From contig MU401628.1 of NCBI GenBank assembly GCA_022579005.1, forward strand, positions 1 to 40,038: DNA of 40,038 bases. The letters run 5' to 3'. A program made the position numbers and the translations under genes. Positions 1 to 11,800 of this stretch are shown piece by piece. Each line of letters begins with the position of its first letter. Positions within the stretch are counted from its first letter, which is position 1. Source of the stretch: Poronia punctata. Its lineage: Eukaryota; Ascomycota; Sordariomycetes; Xylariales; Xylariaceae. Under the pieces are notes generated by a model that was not told where the DNA came from, did not search any database, and saw only the letters and a program-made list of their open reading frames with translations.

Positions 1-489
1 ATTAATTTTAATATACTAATTTTTATTTAATTTAATATGCTATAAAATAGTTTTTAATATATTTTTTATAAGTTATTATATTAATTATAAAGTTACTATA
101 ATATAAAATATAAAAAAAAATTTATATAAAAAAATTTAAAAATAACTTATTATAACTACTAGTTATTAAATTAATTTTTTTATTAAAAAACTAAATAATA
201 AAAAAAGCTTTTATTTTAAAAATTTATTATTATAATATACGCTATAATTAATAATTAAAATAAAAAAAATATAAATAAGCATATATAATACTTAGCTATA
301 TATTTTAAATTTAATTATAAATATAAAAGATTATTAGTTTTTAAACTAGCAGCTTTATATATTAACTATTATATAAAATATTTAATATTTTAATTATTAA
401 AAAATTTAAAAATAAAGTATAATATATATAAAAACTAAAAATATAAAGCTATTATAAAATAAGCTTTATAAAACTAATTTATTTTTAAA

Positions 490-1036
490 CAATTAAATAA
501 ATAAAATAGTATATATAATAAGCTATAATTATTATTAATTAAAAAAATAAAAAAATAAAAAAATAAAAGTACTATAAAGTAAAACTTATAAAATTAAACT
601 ATTTTAAAAAACTTAAAAAATAAAGCTACTATAAAGTAAAACTTTAAAAATTAAACTATTATTAAAAAAATTAAAATAAATAAAATAATATATATAATAA
701 GCTATAATATTATTAAATAAAATAAAAAAATAAAATAATAAAGCTATTATAAAGTAAAACTTATAAAATTAAACTATTATTAAAAAAATTAAAATAAATA
801 AAATAATATATATAATAAGCTATAATACTATTAAATAAAATAAAAAAATAAAATAATAAAGCTATTATAAAGTAAAACTTATAAAATTAAACTATTATTA
901 AAAAGCTTTAAAAATAAAGCTACTATAAAGTAGAACTTATAAAATTAAACTATTTTTAAAAAAATAAAAAAATAAAAAAATAAAGCTATTATAAAGTAAA
1001 ATTTATAAAATTAAACTATTATTAAAAAATATTAAA

Positions 1037-1040
<4 letters not shown>
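490..1040. repeat. AT-rich tandem array, 118 bp period
   Basis: Two nearly identical units lie at 664-781 and 782-899, differing at one visible C/T site near 708/826. Partial relatives occur on both sides (about 490-660 and 900-1040), recognisable by a shared core reading AAAGCT(A/T)(C/T)TATAAAGTA followed by a TATAAAATTAAACTA segment. The array sits in the most AT-rich part of the block. It could be a minisatellite or a degraded subrepeat of a transposable element. Confidence 0.7.
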
Positions 1041-1067
<27 letters not shown>

Positions 1068-1851
1068 ACTTAAAAAACTTACTAGCTATATTATTAGTAT
1101 ATATACTATACTTAAGCTAAGCCTATGCTAACTATTAGCTATAGTTTACTTAGTTATATTTTTTTTACTTTTTTTTTAGCTAGCTTAGTTACTTATTTAG
1201 TTAATTAAATAATACTTATTTAATATACTTAGTTTTTAAAAATGTTAATAATATTACTTTATAATTAACTTATTAATTAAACTTTTATATAATATATATA
1301 ATAAGTTTATAAGTATTATTAAATAAAAAATAAAAAATAAAAAAAATAAAAAAATAAAGCTATTAAAAACTAAAAGTTTTATTTTTTTAAAAACTTAAAT
1401 ATATATATAATAAGTTTATAATAATTATAAAGTAAAAAAATAAATATTTACTTAATTTTTAAATATTATTTTAATTACTATAACTTAAACTATTAATTAT
1501 TAAATATTATTTTAAATTTTAAAAAATATTTTTAATTATAATTTTATTTAAAACAAATTTCTTATATTATATTTATACTTTTATTTTATATTAATATTTT
1601 ATTTAATAAACTATATAAATATTTTTTAAAAAACTATAATATAGAAAAATATAATAAAAAACATTATAATACTTAATTTATAATTAAAATTTAAAACTTA
1701 ATATATAAAAATATTATATTATAAAAATAATTTATATATAATACTATATAAAATTTAAAACTAAATAAAATATAAGTTTATTATTAAATTTTATATTATA
1801 TTAAAAAGCTTATTTTTAAATAATATAAAAGCTTTAAAAGTTATATTTAAT

Positions 1852-1882
<31 letters not shown>

Positions 1883-1993
1883 AATAATTAAATATATAAT
1901 ATTATTTTAATATTAAACTTATATATTACTTATAAAATATTTTTTTAAAAGGTATAAATAAAAGCTTTTAATATAATTATACTAAAAGACTAG

Positions 1994-2440
1994 CATATAG
2001 GCAGCATATTTGCAACATATGCTAACAATGTTTAAAAACATAGCGTTAAAAATTAATTAAAAGTCTTATATTAGTTAAAAACATACGTATTATAATAATA
2101 TTTACACTACCTATGCTTTGCCTATACTGCAAGTATACTATGCGTATGCTGCGCCTAAGTATAGCTATGTTTTATATTTAGAGCATAAGCAGGACATATA
2201 GGTAGCATACTTATAGTATATGCTAATAATGTTTAAAAACATAGCGTTAAAAATTAATTAAAAGTTTTGTATTAGTTAAGAATATACGTATTATAATAAT
2301 ATTTATATTACCTATGTTTTGCCTATACTGTAAGTATGCTACGCGTATGCTGCGCCTAAGTATAGCTGTGTTTTATATTTAGAGTATAGGCAAGACATAT
2401 AGGTAGTATACTTTTAGCATATACTTATAGTTATTTAATA
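1994..2440. repeat. 201 bp tandem repeat with RIP-type differences
   Basis: Unit one spans 1994-2194 and unit two 2195-2395. A partial third begins at 2396 and fades by about 2440; the anchor CATATAGG recurs at 1994, 2195 and 2396. Comparing units one and two by eye, almost every difference is a transition, for example GCAGC/GTAGC, AACAAT/AATAAT, ATGCTTTG/ATGTTTTG and TGCAAG/TGTAAG. This is direct internal evidence for C-to-T mutation of a duplicated sequence. Confidence 0.75.
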
Positions 2441-5400
2441 TATAGTATAAAAACTTAATTAAACGCTTTATAATAATTAAAAATAAATATTTTAAAAGTA
2501 CTTATTTTGTTTATAATTTGCTTATGCTATAGGCAAACTATAAGTATACTATGTATATATTGCGCTTATATGTTATAATATATATACTTATAGCATAAGT
2601 ATAACATAAGCACAGCATATGTATTATTTGTTTTATTATTATATTTAAATATTTTATTTAAATTGTTTAATTTTTTTAAAACAATTTAATTAAACTTTTA
2701 TAATTATATATATATGCTAAGCTTATGCTTTAATTTAAATAGCCTTTTTTAAGTTTTAAAGCTTTGTAATTATTTCCTATGCTTTTAAGTTGTTTTTTAA
2801 TACAGCTTGCACTTATAACTTTGCTTTACGCCTAGCTTTTACTTAGTATAGGCGCTTTGCTATTTTAGCTTTTTTTTAAGCTACTATAGCTTTAATGTTT
2901 GCTTAAGCTACTAAAGTATTATTTTGTTTGCGTTTTTTTAATAGAAATAAAGTAGTTGCTTAAGCATGTGCTATGCTAATAGCCTAGCTAAATATTAGTA
3001 ATTAAGCTATATTTAGTTATAGTATATATTAAGCATATAAAAAGGCTAAGGGGTTTTAGCTAACTATTAGTTGCTATATTAAAATAAAAAGTATAAAATA
3101 GTTAGAAAAAAGACTAGCGTTTAGTTATAAAGCTAGTTAGTATATAGTTAGTATATAATAACGCAATAATAAGCTTAGCAGTAAAGGACTTAATAATTTA
3201 CTATATATGCTTTATATAGGCGTGCTGCTAAGCAAGTTAAAAGCTTTTAATAATAACTTATTATTAAATTTTATTAAATTAACGTTTAAGTTAGCTGCTT
3301 TTATAAGCATACGCTTATTATTTGCTTGCTTATATAAGTTTTAAAAGTTAAATAGCAACGTTAAGTATTTTAGCTTATGCTTAGCTTGCTATTATAAATG
3401 TATATTGTTTTGTTTAATATTTTAAGCTAATTAGTTTGTTTTTTTTATTAACTTTTAATACTGTTTAATATTATATGCTTTTTGCTATATATGCTTAGTA
3501 TTAAAAGCGTGTTAATATGTTTATAAACTAAATATATTAGCATATAAGCAGCATAAGTATAGTATAAGCTAGGTTTATATATATACTATAGTATTGCTGC
3601 TAAAAGTGTTTGCTATTAACTTATATTTTAATTATATATAAAATATAGCCTTTTAATAATATTATTATTTTTGCATATAAATAACTTAGCTATTAATAGT
3701 ACTTTAAATTTGCTAGCTATAAAGCCGGCAACAATTTAATTAGCGTTTTTGTTTTTAAACTAAAACTAAAGTTTAAAAAATTAATTATATAAAGTTTGCA
3801 AATATATAGCATACGCTGCCCTTGTGCCTAAACTTTATAAAACATAAAGCTAATAAATAACTAAATAAACTAAAAACTTTTTTTAAAAGTTATGCTTAAT
3901 ATGTACTTAGTAAAAAATAAGCAAATGCTATAAATATTTTTGCTATATACGTATAAGGTTTAATATTTAAAAGTATATGCTAAGCTTTATAAACAAGTTA
4001 GCTATAATATAAAATATATTTATATGTTAAGCAAATGTATACTATATGCTTGCTTGCTGTTTATATTATATATAATGTATTATATTATATTAAAACTACT
4101 AATAATGTAGTGCTAAGTAATAAGCTAGCTAGATAGCTTGCTTATAACTTTAAAAATTAACTTAAATATTTAAGCATATATTAGCTATGCGTTAGTTATT
4201 ATAATAATATAAACATAACTTTTAGCACTTAATATAATAAGTTAATAAAAGTAAAATATATGCTTTGTAAATAATAAATATACGCTGCTTTTTTTAGTTT
4301 TAACTTATAATAATAAATATGTTTAGCTTGCTGTAAATAATTTTAAATATTATATTTATTTATAAATACAGCTAGCGTATAAAAGCAATAGCTTAGGCCT
4401 GTGTATAGCATATAATAATATAGTTGTTATTTTTTAATTAGTTTATGCGTTAAATAAACATTTTAAACTTTAGATAATAAGAATTAAAGTAGTGCTTTTA
4501 GATTATGCTTAGCATATAGTTAACGTATGTTTTATAAATGTAGTATATAAAGCAAAAGTTTATTTATATTTTTAAACTATAACTTATTAAAATATTAAAA
4601 TAGCTTTTTTATATATAGCATATATGCTATATAGTTATAGCAATTTATGCTTTGTATAAGCTTTATAAGCAAGCTTACACTATATTGTTAAAGCAATAGT
4701 TAAACATAAAAGGTACGCTAAATAGTAGCTAAAATTAAATTGTTAGCATATGCGCAGCATAGGTATAGTATATATATTATATACTTAGTGTTTTACTTAA
4801 TATATTTATTTTTTAAATTGTAGTTTATAGGTTTTTTTGTAATTATTATAGCGTTTTATTTAAATAAAAAAGAAAGTAGTTATAGGCTTTTTTTGCAATA
4901 AGCACAACATATAGTATGTATATAGTATTTTATAAAATATATATGTTAAGCTAAGCAGGACATGTTAAAAATAAAATAACTTTGCTAAGTTTTTATAGGT
5001 AATCGTATGTTGCATATGCTTAGCTTAGGCAATTATAAGTAAAGTAAGGCTTAAGATAACTTATAGCAATACTTTTAACGTTTTTGCCTATTGCTAACAT
5101 ATATATATTACTTTTGCTTTTATATAAAATATGTTTTATATATGCTTTTTAAGTACTTAATATTAATAGTTTTAACTATTAACAAATACTTAGTAAAGTG
5201 CTAATTATTTAAATTAGTTTAGTATAGATAATTAATTTAAAATTGCTATATTTTATTAGTATATGTAAGGCATATATAAAGTAAAAGCAAAATATAAGAC
5301 TTACTTTAAACTTATTACTATATATAGTAAAGTTAACCTTATAATATATTTTATTATATATATTTAGTATAATATACTTTATAGTATAAGTATTTTAAGC

Positions 5401-6700
5401 TTTTTTAAAAGCAAAATAAAACTTAATTAAAGTTAGCATATATAATGCGTATATAAAGTATATGTTTACTATATTTTTTAATATTATTTTAAATAGTTGT
5501 AAATAATGTTATATATATAAAAGGCTTGCTACCTTGTTTTTATAATTTAAGTACTTTATATAATAAGATTTTGCTAGTTTTATAGTATATAAAGTTTTTG
5601 CAAAAGTATTAGTAATAGCTAACACTAAAGCATTTATACTCTTAGTGCTAGCACTTATACTTAATGTTTTTATGTTTGCTTTATATATAGTTAGCATATA
5701 GTTAGCTTATATTATATATAAGCTTAAAATAAAAAGATAATATAAACTTATAATATATTAAAATATAAAGTATTAACTTTAGCTAACTTATAAGTTAAAT
5801 ATTAAATTTAAACTACGTTAGCATATGCTATATATATATATATAGGTTTTATATTTTAAATATTTTATTTTATATAAATTTATAAATTTAAGCTATATTT
5901 ATATGCTTAATATTTACTGCAAGACTATTTTTTAGCTAGATAAAATATGCTATTTTGTTTGCAAATATATTAAGGTATAGTAGCATAAAGTAATAGTTTT
6001 TTGTGTAATAAAATAATATTTTGCTAAAGCTATAGTAGCTTATAATAAGTTTAAATACTTAAATAGTCTTTTATATAGCTTGTTAGCATTTGCTAAGCAT
6101 ATGCTTTAAGGATTTAAATAAATATAGGGTTAAAGCTTAGTACGCCTATAAAGTTAAAATTATTTGTTGCTAAAAGTTAGTTGCTAATATAAAGCGTAAG
6201 CTTTATATTGTTTTTTTTATTATTATTTAATTTTATTAGGTTAGCTAGCGGTAGCAGTTATACTAAAGCTTAGCTAGCTATTATAACTAATATAATATAA
6301 GCTTATAGCTAAAATTAGCATATTGTTAGCATATATGCAGCTTTTATTTATACTTATATTATTTAGCAACTTAGTTACCTTAGTATTAAGCTGTTGTAAA
6401 AAGTTATAGTTTAAAATAGCTAACATTATAAAAAGCTACTAAACTATGCTATACGTATACGTAATTTAAGTTAGTTAGCAGCTACGTATGCTGCGTATGC
6501 TTTACGTATACTAAGCGTCTTTATAATAGTTAATTAATTAAATATTTAAAGTAACATCTAGTTTACGTATGCTAGGCATATACGTAATAGTTTAAAGTTA
6601 AAATCTTTTAATATAACAAAAATTTTCTAAAAGTATTAAAGTATATAGTATTTGTTACAAGCTGCTATAATTAGCTAGCATAATTTACTAGTGTATAAGT

Positions 6701-7188
6701 AGCGTATTTTTTGACCCCCTCGGAGTTACTAGTGCCAAGCTAGACTAGCGCAGTTTTTAACCCTCGCCGAGCTTTTAGTTACCCCCCGTGACCTACAACC
6801 CGCCTAGTAGGTACCTAGGTCTAGGTACCTTAATTATACCTCTTACACAGTGCTAATCATGTATGTGCTACAAGGAATATACTGTGTATGTGAATCTGCT
6901 TCTCGTAGGTACGAGTAGCAGCTGCCCCGCAGTCTATCTTCTACAGGTACCTACAAGTACATGCCTCAATATTCCTAGCTGCGTGTGGTCAGGAGGTACC
7001 TCGTCTACTTCTATTGACCCCTCCAAGCTGTGCTGGCGCATAATCTTAACATGTTGAAACTTGAAAGATGTAAATAAGGTGGGGTGATTTGTAGCATTTC
7101 AAAGATAAATGCGCAATTGCCACGATTTTGACAACTAACCGCAACTCTACACACTGGCCGGTACGCGCCGCAGCAAGAAATACCCATC
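6701..7188. other. Transition zone and PBDC1 upstream region
   Basis: This is sequence of normal base composition between the AT block and the first gene. It contains the palindromic motif TAGGTACCTAGG at 6808 and several further AGGTACCT copies near 6946 and 6995. No gene is supported: the short reading frame at 6863-7057 has no recognisable content. The region must hold the promoter of the PBDC1 homologue, but no TATA element stands out. Confidence 0.5.
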
Positions 7189-7906
7189 ATGGATGACGAA
7201 CTATTCAAGATGTCGGGGCCTATCCCGGCCGGCTTCGACGCTGAGAAGGCTGATAACTTGGAAGATGTGAGAGACCCAATCCTGGGCGATGTGCCGTGCT
7301 GTATCGCTAATCGAGTGTCGGTGTCATTGTGTAGATTGAAAAGCAGTTCGCGGTCAAAGGTTTGTCTTGGCAGAACGACTTCCCTCGACGGGGGTGAAAG
7401 GATTGATTACTAAAAACCTGCCCTTTCGTGACAGCTGTGCAGCACCTCGAGACCTATTGGGCCATTCTTCAGAAGGTCAAGGGTTCCTCGCTTCGCCTCA
7501 CCCAGATGGACGATGACATATTAGAACATCTCAAGACGGAATTCCCCGAGTTTGATCCCTCCGAGACGATAGACGAAGACAAGTTGAAGAGCAAGACCGG
7601 GAAAGAAAGATGGCGCAAGTTCATGATGGCCTACGAGAAAAAGATTAAAGACTACAACTTTGGTACTATGCTACGGACTCACCCCAAGTTCGAGTACGAT
7701 CAAGACACTACCATCTTCGGTATGTGCTCCTATGAAAGCAGTTGTTGTGAAGTGGGAAGGAGCAGAGGATCGGGGATCTGACAGCCATTTGACATCGATC
7801 TTATCTAGTCCCGAGAATGCAGTTTTATGCTGTCGAGATCGCCCGGAACCGTGCGGGCCTGAACGATTGGATCTACGAAAAGGCCCAAGCCGAGAAGAAG
7901 TCTTAG
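7189..7906 (+). CDS. PBDC1: PBDC1/Ypl225w family protein (eEF1A chaperone type)
   Basis: Four exons (7189-7266, 7335-7359, 7435-7719, 7809-7906) give 161 residues. Introns are 68, 75 and 89 nt with GT/AG ends; CTAAT near 7307 and ACTAAAA near 7409 look like branch sites. The N-terminal EKADNLEDIEKQFAVKAV, the middle SLRLTQMDDDI, KERWRKF and KIKDYNFGTMLRT, and the C-terminal QFYAVEIARNRAGLNDWIY match the yeast Ypl225w/PBDC1 family along its full length. In yeast this protein (Chp1) is reported to act co-translationally in the cytosol as a dedicated folding chaperone for translation factor eEF1A. The older name, polysaccharide biosynthesis domain, says nothing about function. The 25-nt second exon is required to join the conserved DNLED and QFAVKAV segments, which supports the splice choice. 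The first ATG of the conserved frame was taken as the start. The gene looks intact. Confidence 0.88.
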
Positions 7907-8837
7907 TGGAAGGGGATGGTGCCAGATATATAGCATAAGCCAAGCTATGCCGGGTGAACACTCCGGACACGTCCGGACAGACCTTGAGTTGAAGCATAGA
8001 ATGTCCCCGAAGCCTGGAGTTCTGTATCACGTCGATGTTTCTCAAGTATGCCGGGCGAGCCGGTATGACTCGGCACCACCCACGTCGGACTTGGGGGCTC
8101 CAAAACAACTCGATCCGTTCAGAGACTTTGTTTATTCAGCATTGTTCCGCCATGTGGTACATATGCCTTGTGCCCTTTTGGGAATGTTAATCTTGCGTGT
8201 GCATAGCTGCCGCCTTTCGTTGTTGGCGGTCGCGAACAGCTTCGAGTTCGACAAGTCCATCGATTCGTTCCTTGCGCATTGGTCCGGTGGGGTGATTGTG
8301 GTACTAGTAAGAAAGGAAAAAAGAAGGCATGTTTTGGTTGCTGTGCTGTGGGATTGAAAGACTTTCTTCCATTGTCGGATCTACCACTGTGATACCGGTC
8401 GTGTACCCGACTTATAGAGCACATCTTGCACTCGGAACAAAGGAAACTTCCAAAAAGCTTACAACTCGAACTATCCTAATATGTGGCCTGTATGTGCAAT
8501 GGGGAAATGTGAGTCTTTTCTCAAGGTAGGTGGTACCTAGGTACCTTATATTGTCAAATCACTAAAAGAACACAACAATGGACTGTTATTGATTGGTAGG
8601 GTATTTGAATTGAGGTAAACCTCGGGCCCACGTCCACCTTACCAACATCAACATTAAGCTTGCCCATCAACTTTTCGCACCGACCGACGAGGCCGGGGCA
8701 CGGTCACTGGCGCACAAGAGGAATGGTTCGGCTCGCATGTGCTGTTATAGTAGGTAGCCGATAGTGTGGTCATTGGCTTCCCGCGACATCGGCCTAAACC
8801 TCTTCTACTCATATAGTTTGGCCATCGGTAGAAAGCG
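7907..8837. other. Intergenic region between PBDC1 and Ste6-type gene
   Basis: No supported gene lies here. Overlapping open frames on both strands (for example 7947-8357 and 8119-8424) encode nothing recognisable. A palindromic GGTACCTAGGTACC occurs at 8532-8545. The last 250 bp or so should hold the promoter of the ABC exporter gene; no clear TATA box was found. Confidence 0.5.
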
Positions 8838-11800
8838 ATGGATGTGGTTCATTCGTATCGACCGCAGCAGCTAGCCGCCGCCGCCCAGTCGGAAGCCTCA
8901 TTCCGGGACTTATTTGCTTTCACTGCCCCGCGGCAATTCTGGCTCCTCGCTGCGGGATTGGTGGCCGCAATCTTTTCCGGCGTTCTCAAGTTATCCTTGC
9001 CGATTCTATTGGGGAAAGTATTTGCAGTATTTGCACAGTTCGGCTCCGGCCAGTTAGCCGGCTCGGAAACGTCTGCTCAGATCTCGTCGTGGTGCGTGTT
9101 ACTAGTCGTTATGGGCGCCGCTGGCTGGCTCGTCAACTTCGCCTTTATGTTCTCGTGGATGGCTTTTGGTGAAGTGCAGGCCAGAAACATCCGACGCGCC
9201 GCATTCCGGGGCTTGCTGGTGAAGCACATGCAATGGTTCGATGGCCAGCAGGATGGTGTTGCCAGCCTTCTGGTTCGGACCCAGACGTAGGACATACCTA
9301 ATATTAAACCCCAAATGTCGATATGCGAGAGGATGACTAGCTGACTTTACTGCCAGCCAGACACGCGAGTTGCAGATCGCCTCCTCCTTAGTGGTCGGTT
9401 CGTTGTTTGCCGAGATGGCCACTTCGGTCGCCAACCTTGCGCTCTCACTCTACACGGCATGGAGGTTGACCTTGATCTTGCTGGCTTCCATCCCCCTTTC
9501 CCTCGTTATTCTCGGCCTCTTGAGTCGCCCAGTCAAAGCAGCGATTCAAGCGCAGAAGAAGGAGCTCGCGCGCGCGTCCAAATACACCCACGCAGCTATC
9601 TCGGCGATCGATCTGGTCAAGGTCTTTAACGGGCACGATCATGAGACATGGTTATACCAAGGGGCGATCAGAGCATCTATGCAAAAATACCTTGCCCAAG
9701 CCTGGGCTAATGCGTGGCAGTTTGGTTATGTCAAGCTCTGGGTCGACAGTCTCTTCGTCGCCGGCTTCTACTACGGCGCAGTCCTCGTCGAGCAAGGACT
9801 GAGCCCCGGCAGTGTCCTGACCACATTCTACGCGGCTCTTGCAGCACTACAGGCTACCGAAGCCTTTGTCCCCTTGTATCTCGCCCTCGCCAATGGTGTA
9901 TCTGCAAACCAAGCCCTGCGTGCCATTTCACACGACTTGGAAGGTGGACCCGAGGTTTATCCTATCAAGGGTGGCCACATACCGGAGCAATGTCTAGGTG
10001 ATATCCAGATACGAAATGCGAGTCTCCTCTTCGTCACACCCTGTCATCTCTTATCGCGAGCTAACATTCTGGCCAGGTCAGCTTTGCCTACCCCTCGAAC
10101 CCATCTCGGACAGTGTTGCATAATTCCTCTTTCCATTTTAGGGCCGGCGAGCTTAGCTTCATCGTCGGCCGGAGTGGTTCGGGCAAAAGCACGGTTGGGA
10201 ATCTTCTAGTAAAATTCTACGAGCCGCTCCGTGGAGAAATATTCCTCGACCGCACCGACATTAGGACTCTGGACATCGACTGGCTTCGGAACAACGTCAC
10301 CCTGGTCCAACAGTCTACCGTTGTGTTCAATGATAGCTTTTTCATGAATGTTGCCCTGGGCCGCATAAACCCGGACAGGGTGTCTGCGGAGGAGGTCCAG
10401 GTCGGATGTGAAACTGCATTGTTGCAGTCCACAGTCTCAAACCTCCCGCGTAGTCTGGATACCTATATCGGGACTGGCGGTCATAATCTCAGCGGCGGAC
10501 AAAAGCAACGACTGGCTTTGGCGAGGGCGAGGCTCAGAGATCCTCCGGTCCTCATCCTCGACGAAGTTACCGGTGGGCTCGACCCCACCAGCCGCGAGTT
10601 AGTGATGGAGGCCGTCAGACAATGGCGCCGAGACAAGACGACTATCGTCATCACGCACGACGTAGCCCAGATCGAAGATGGTGACTTTGTCTACGTGATG
10701 GAGGACGGACACGTGGTGCAGCAAGGTCTCTGCTCTGACCTGCGTGTGCAAGATCGCGGCCTATTTGCCCACTTCCAGGCCGTTCCGACTTCACCTTCAC
10801 CCACGGAACCAGCTGATGCGGCGGTCCAAAAGAACCGACACCGGAAAATCACATCGTCCGTGGTCAATTTCTCGCGTCCGCTAAGCGATGCGTCCCAGAA
10901 AGGACCGTTGTTCGTTGGCAGCCCTTCCCCGGGTGAGGCTCTCCGGGGCGTGCCCTTCTGCTCCACTGATGTCTTCAGCATGGCCAGAAGCAGTTCGAAA
11001 CTGCGTCTGCTCGGCGTGAACAGCCGTCACCAGATGGACGCCTCGGGCACGCTCAATGCCCTAGCATCATCAACTGAATACGCCCCAAGAAAGGGCCTGA
11101 GCAGGGTCGCGGCTTCACTGAGCCGGCAATTTTCGTTTTTTCATGAACCACCATGTCGGCGTTCTTGGGAGTCGGAATCGAGCGCGACGTCGGCCCCGCA
11201 ATTGTCCCCGATCAAGACCGGCAGTATATTTCGCCTCCAGCTGTTTGGAGATGCGATACAGAGCAGTCGGCAAGTCTCGGAGCCCCGTACGGAATGCCGC
11301 CGATGGGGTGTCGCTACGTCTCAGACGACGGAGGAGGTACAGAACGGCGTTAGGGCCGTACGAGAAGCCGACAAAGTTCGCAGAGAAGACACGACAGTTA
11401 TGCCTCTAATGTCCATCTATCAGACAGTTTGGCCGCATCTTGAGTTGAAAGATAAACTGTCTCTCGCCATCGGATTCGGAATGGCGCTCGTTGTCGCAGG
11501 TTCCGTCCCCGCATTTTCTTTCGTGTTCGCGAACCTATTGGGTTCTCTCTACGAAGGGGGAAATAAGCTGGAGGCCGGCCGAAAGTGGGCAATCATCCTC
11601 CTGAGCATCGCTATCTCTGGCGCCGTTGCTACCTTTCTGAGCCACTATCTCCTCGAAAGGGCTGGGCAGGCTTGGATATACAACCTTCGCATGCAAGCAT
11701 TCAGCAGGGTCATCCGCCAACCGAAAGGCTGGTTCGACGACCCCCGGCACTCCCCCAACCGCATCGCCGAATGTTTGGACCGGAATGCGGAAGAGATGCG

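Larger units (their letters stand above)
1..6700. repeat. AT-rich RIP-degenerate block, left
   Basis: The stretch is almost entirely A and T up to about 1970. It is slightly richer in G and C from 1970 to 6700, where many remaining G:C pairs sit in GC dinucleotides (AGCT, GCATA, TATGC). No open reading frame of believable length or composition exists. Tandem arrays inside it differ between copies only by C/T and G/A transitions, which is the signature of repeat-induced point mutation. The right edge is abrupt: ordinary sequence begins near 6711. The block probably represents dead transposable elements and satellite-like repeats, but no element family can be recognised. No telomere-type repeat is seen at position 1. 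Confidence 0.85.

Noticed and set aside
490..2440. CRISPR-like array of regular repeats
   Set aside because: The repeats are head-to-tail tandem units without unique spacers, in a fungal AT-rich block.
5509..5697. 62-codon frame on the minus strand in the left AT block
   Set aside because: Lysine/isoleucine/tyrosine-rich translation of RIP-mutated DNA with no domain; same for 34204-34392.
7947..8424. Overlapping 136- and 101-codon frames after PBDC1
   Set aside because: No family features and low-complexity content on both strands; more likely intergenic.
10033..10076. 44-nt GT-AG intron as alternative in the Ste6-type gene
   Set aside because: It keeps the frame but inserts residues into a conserved junction and is unusually short; the GC-AG choice fits the family better, though not proved.
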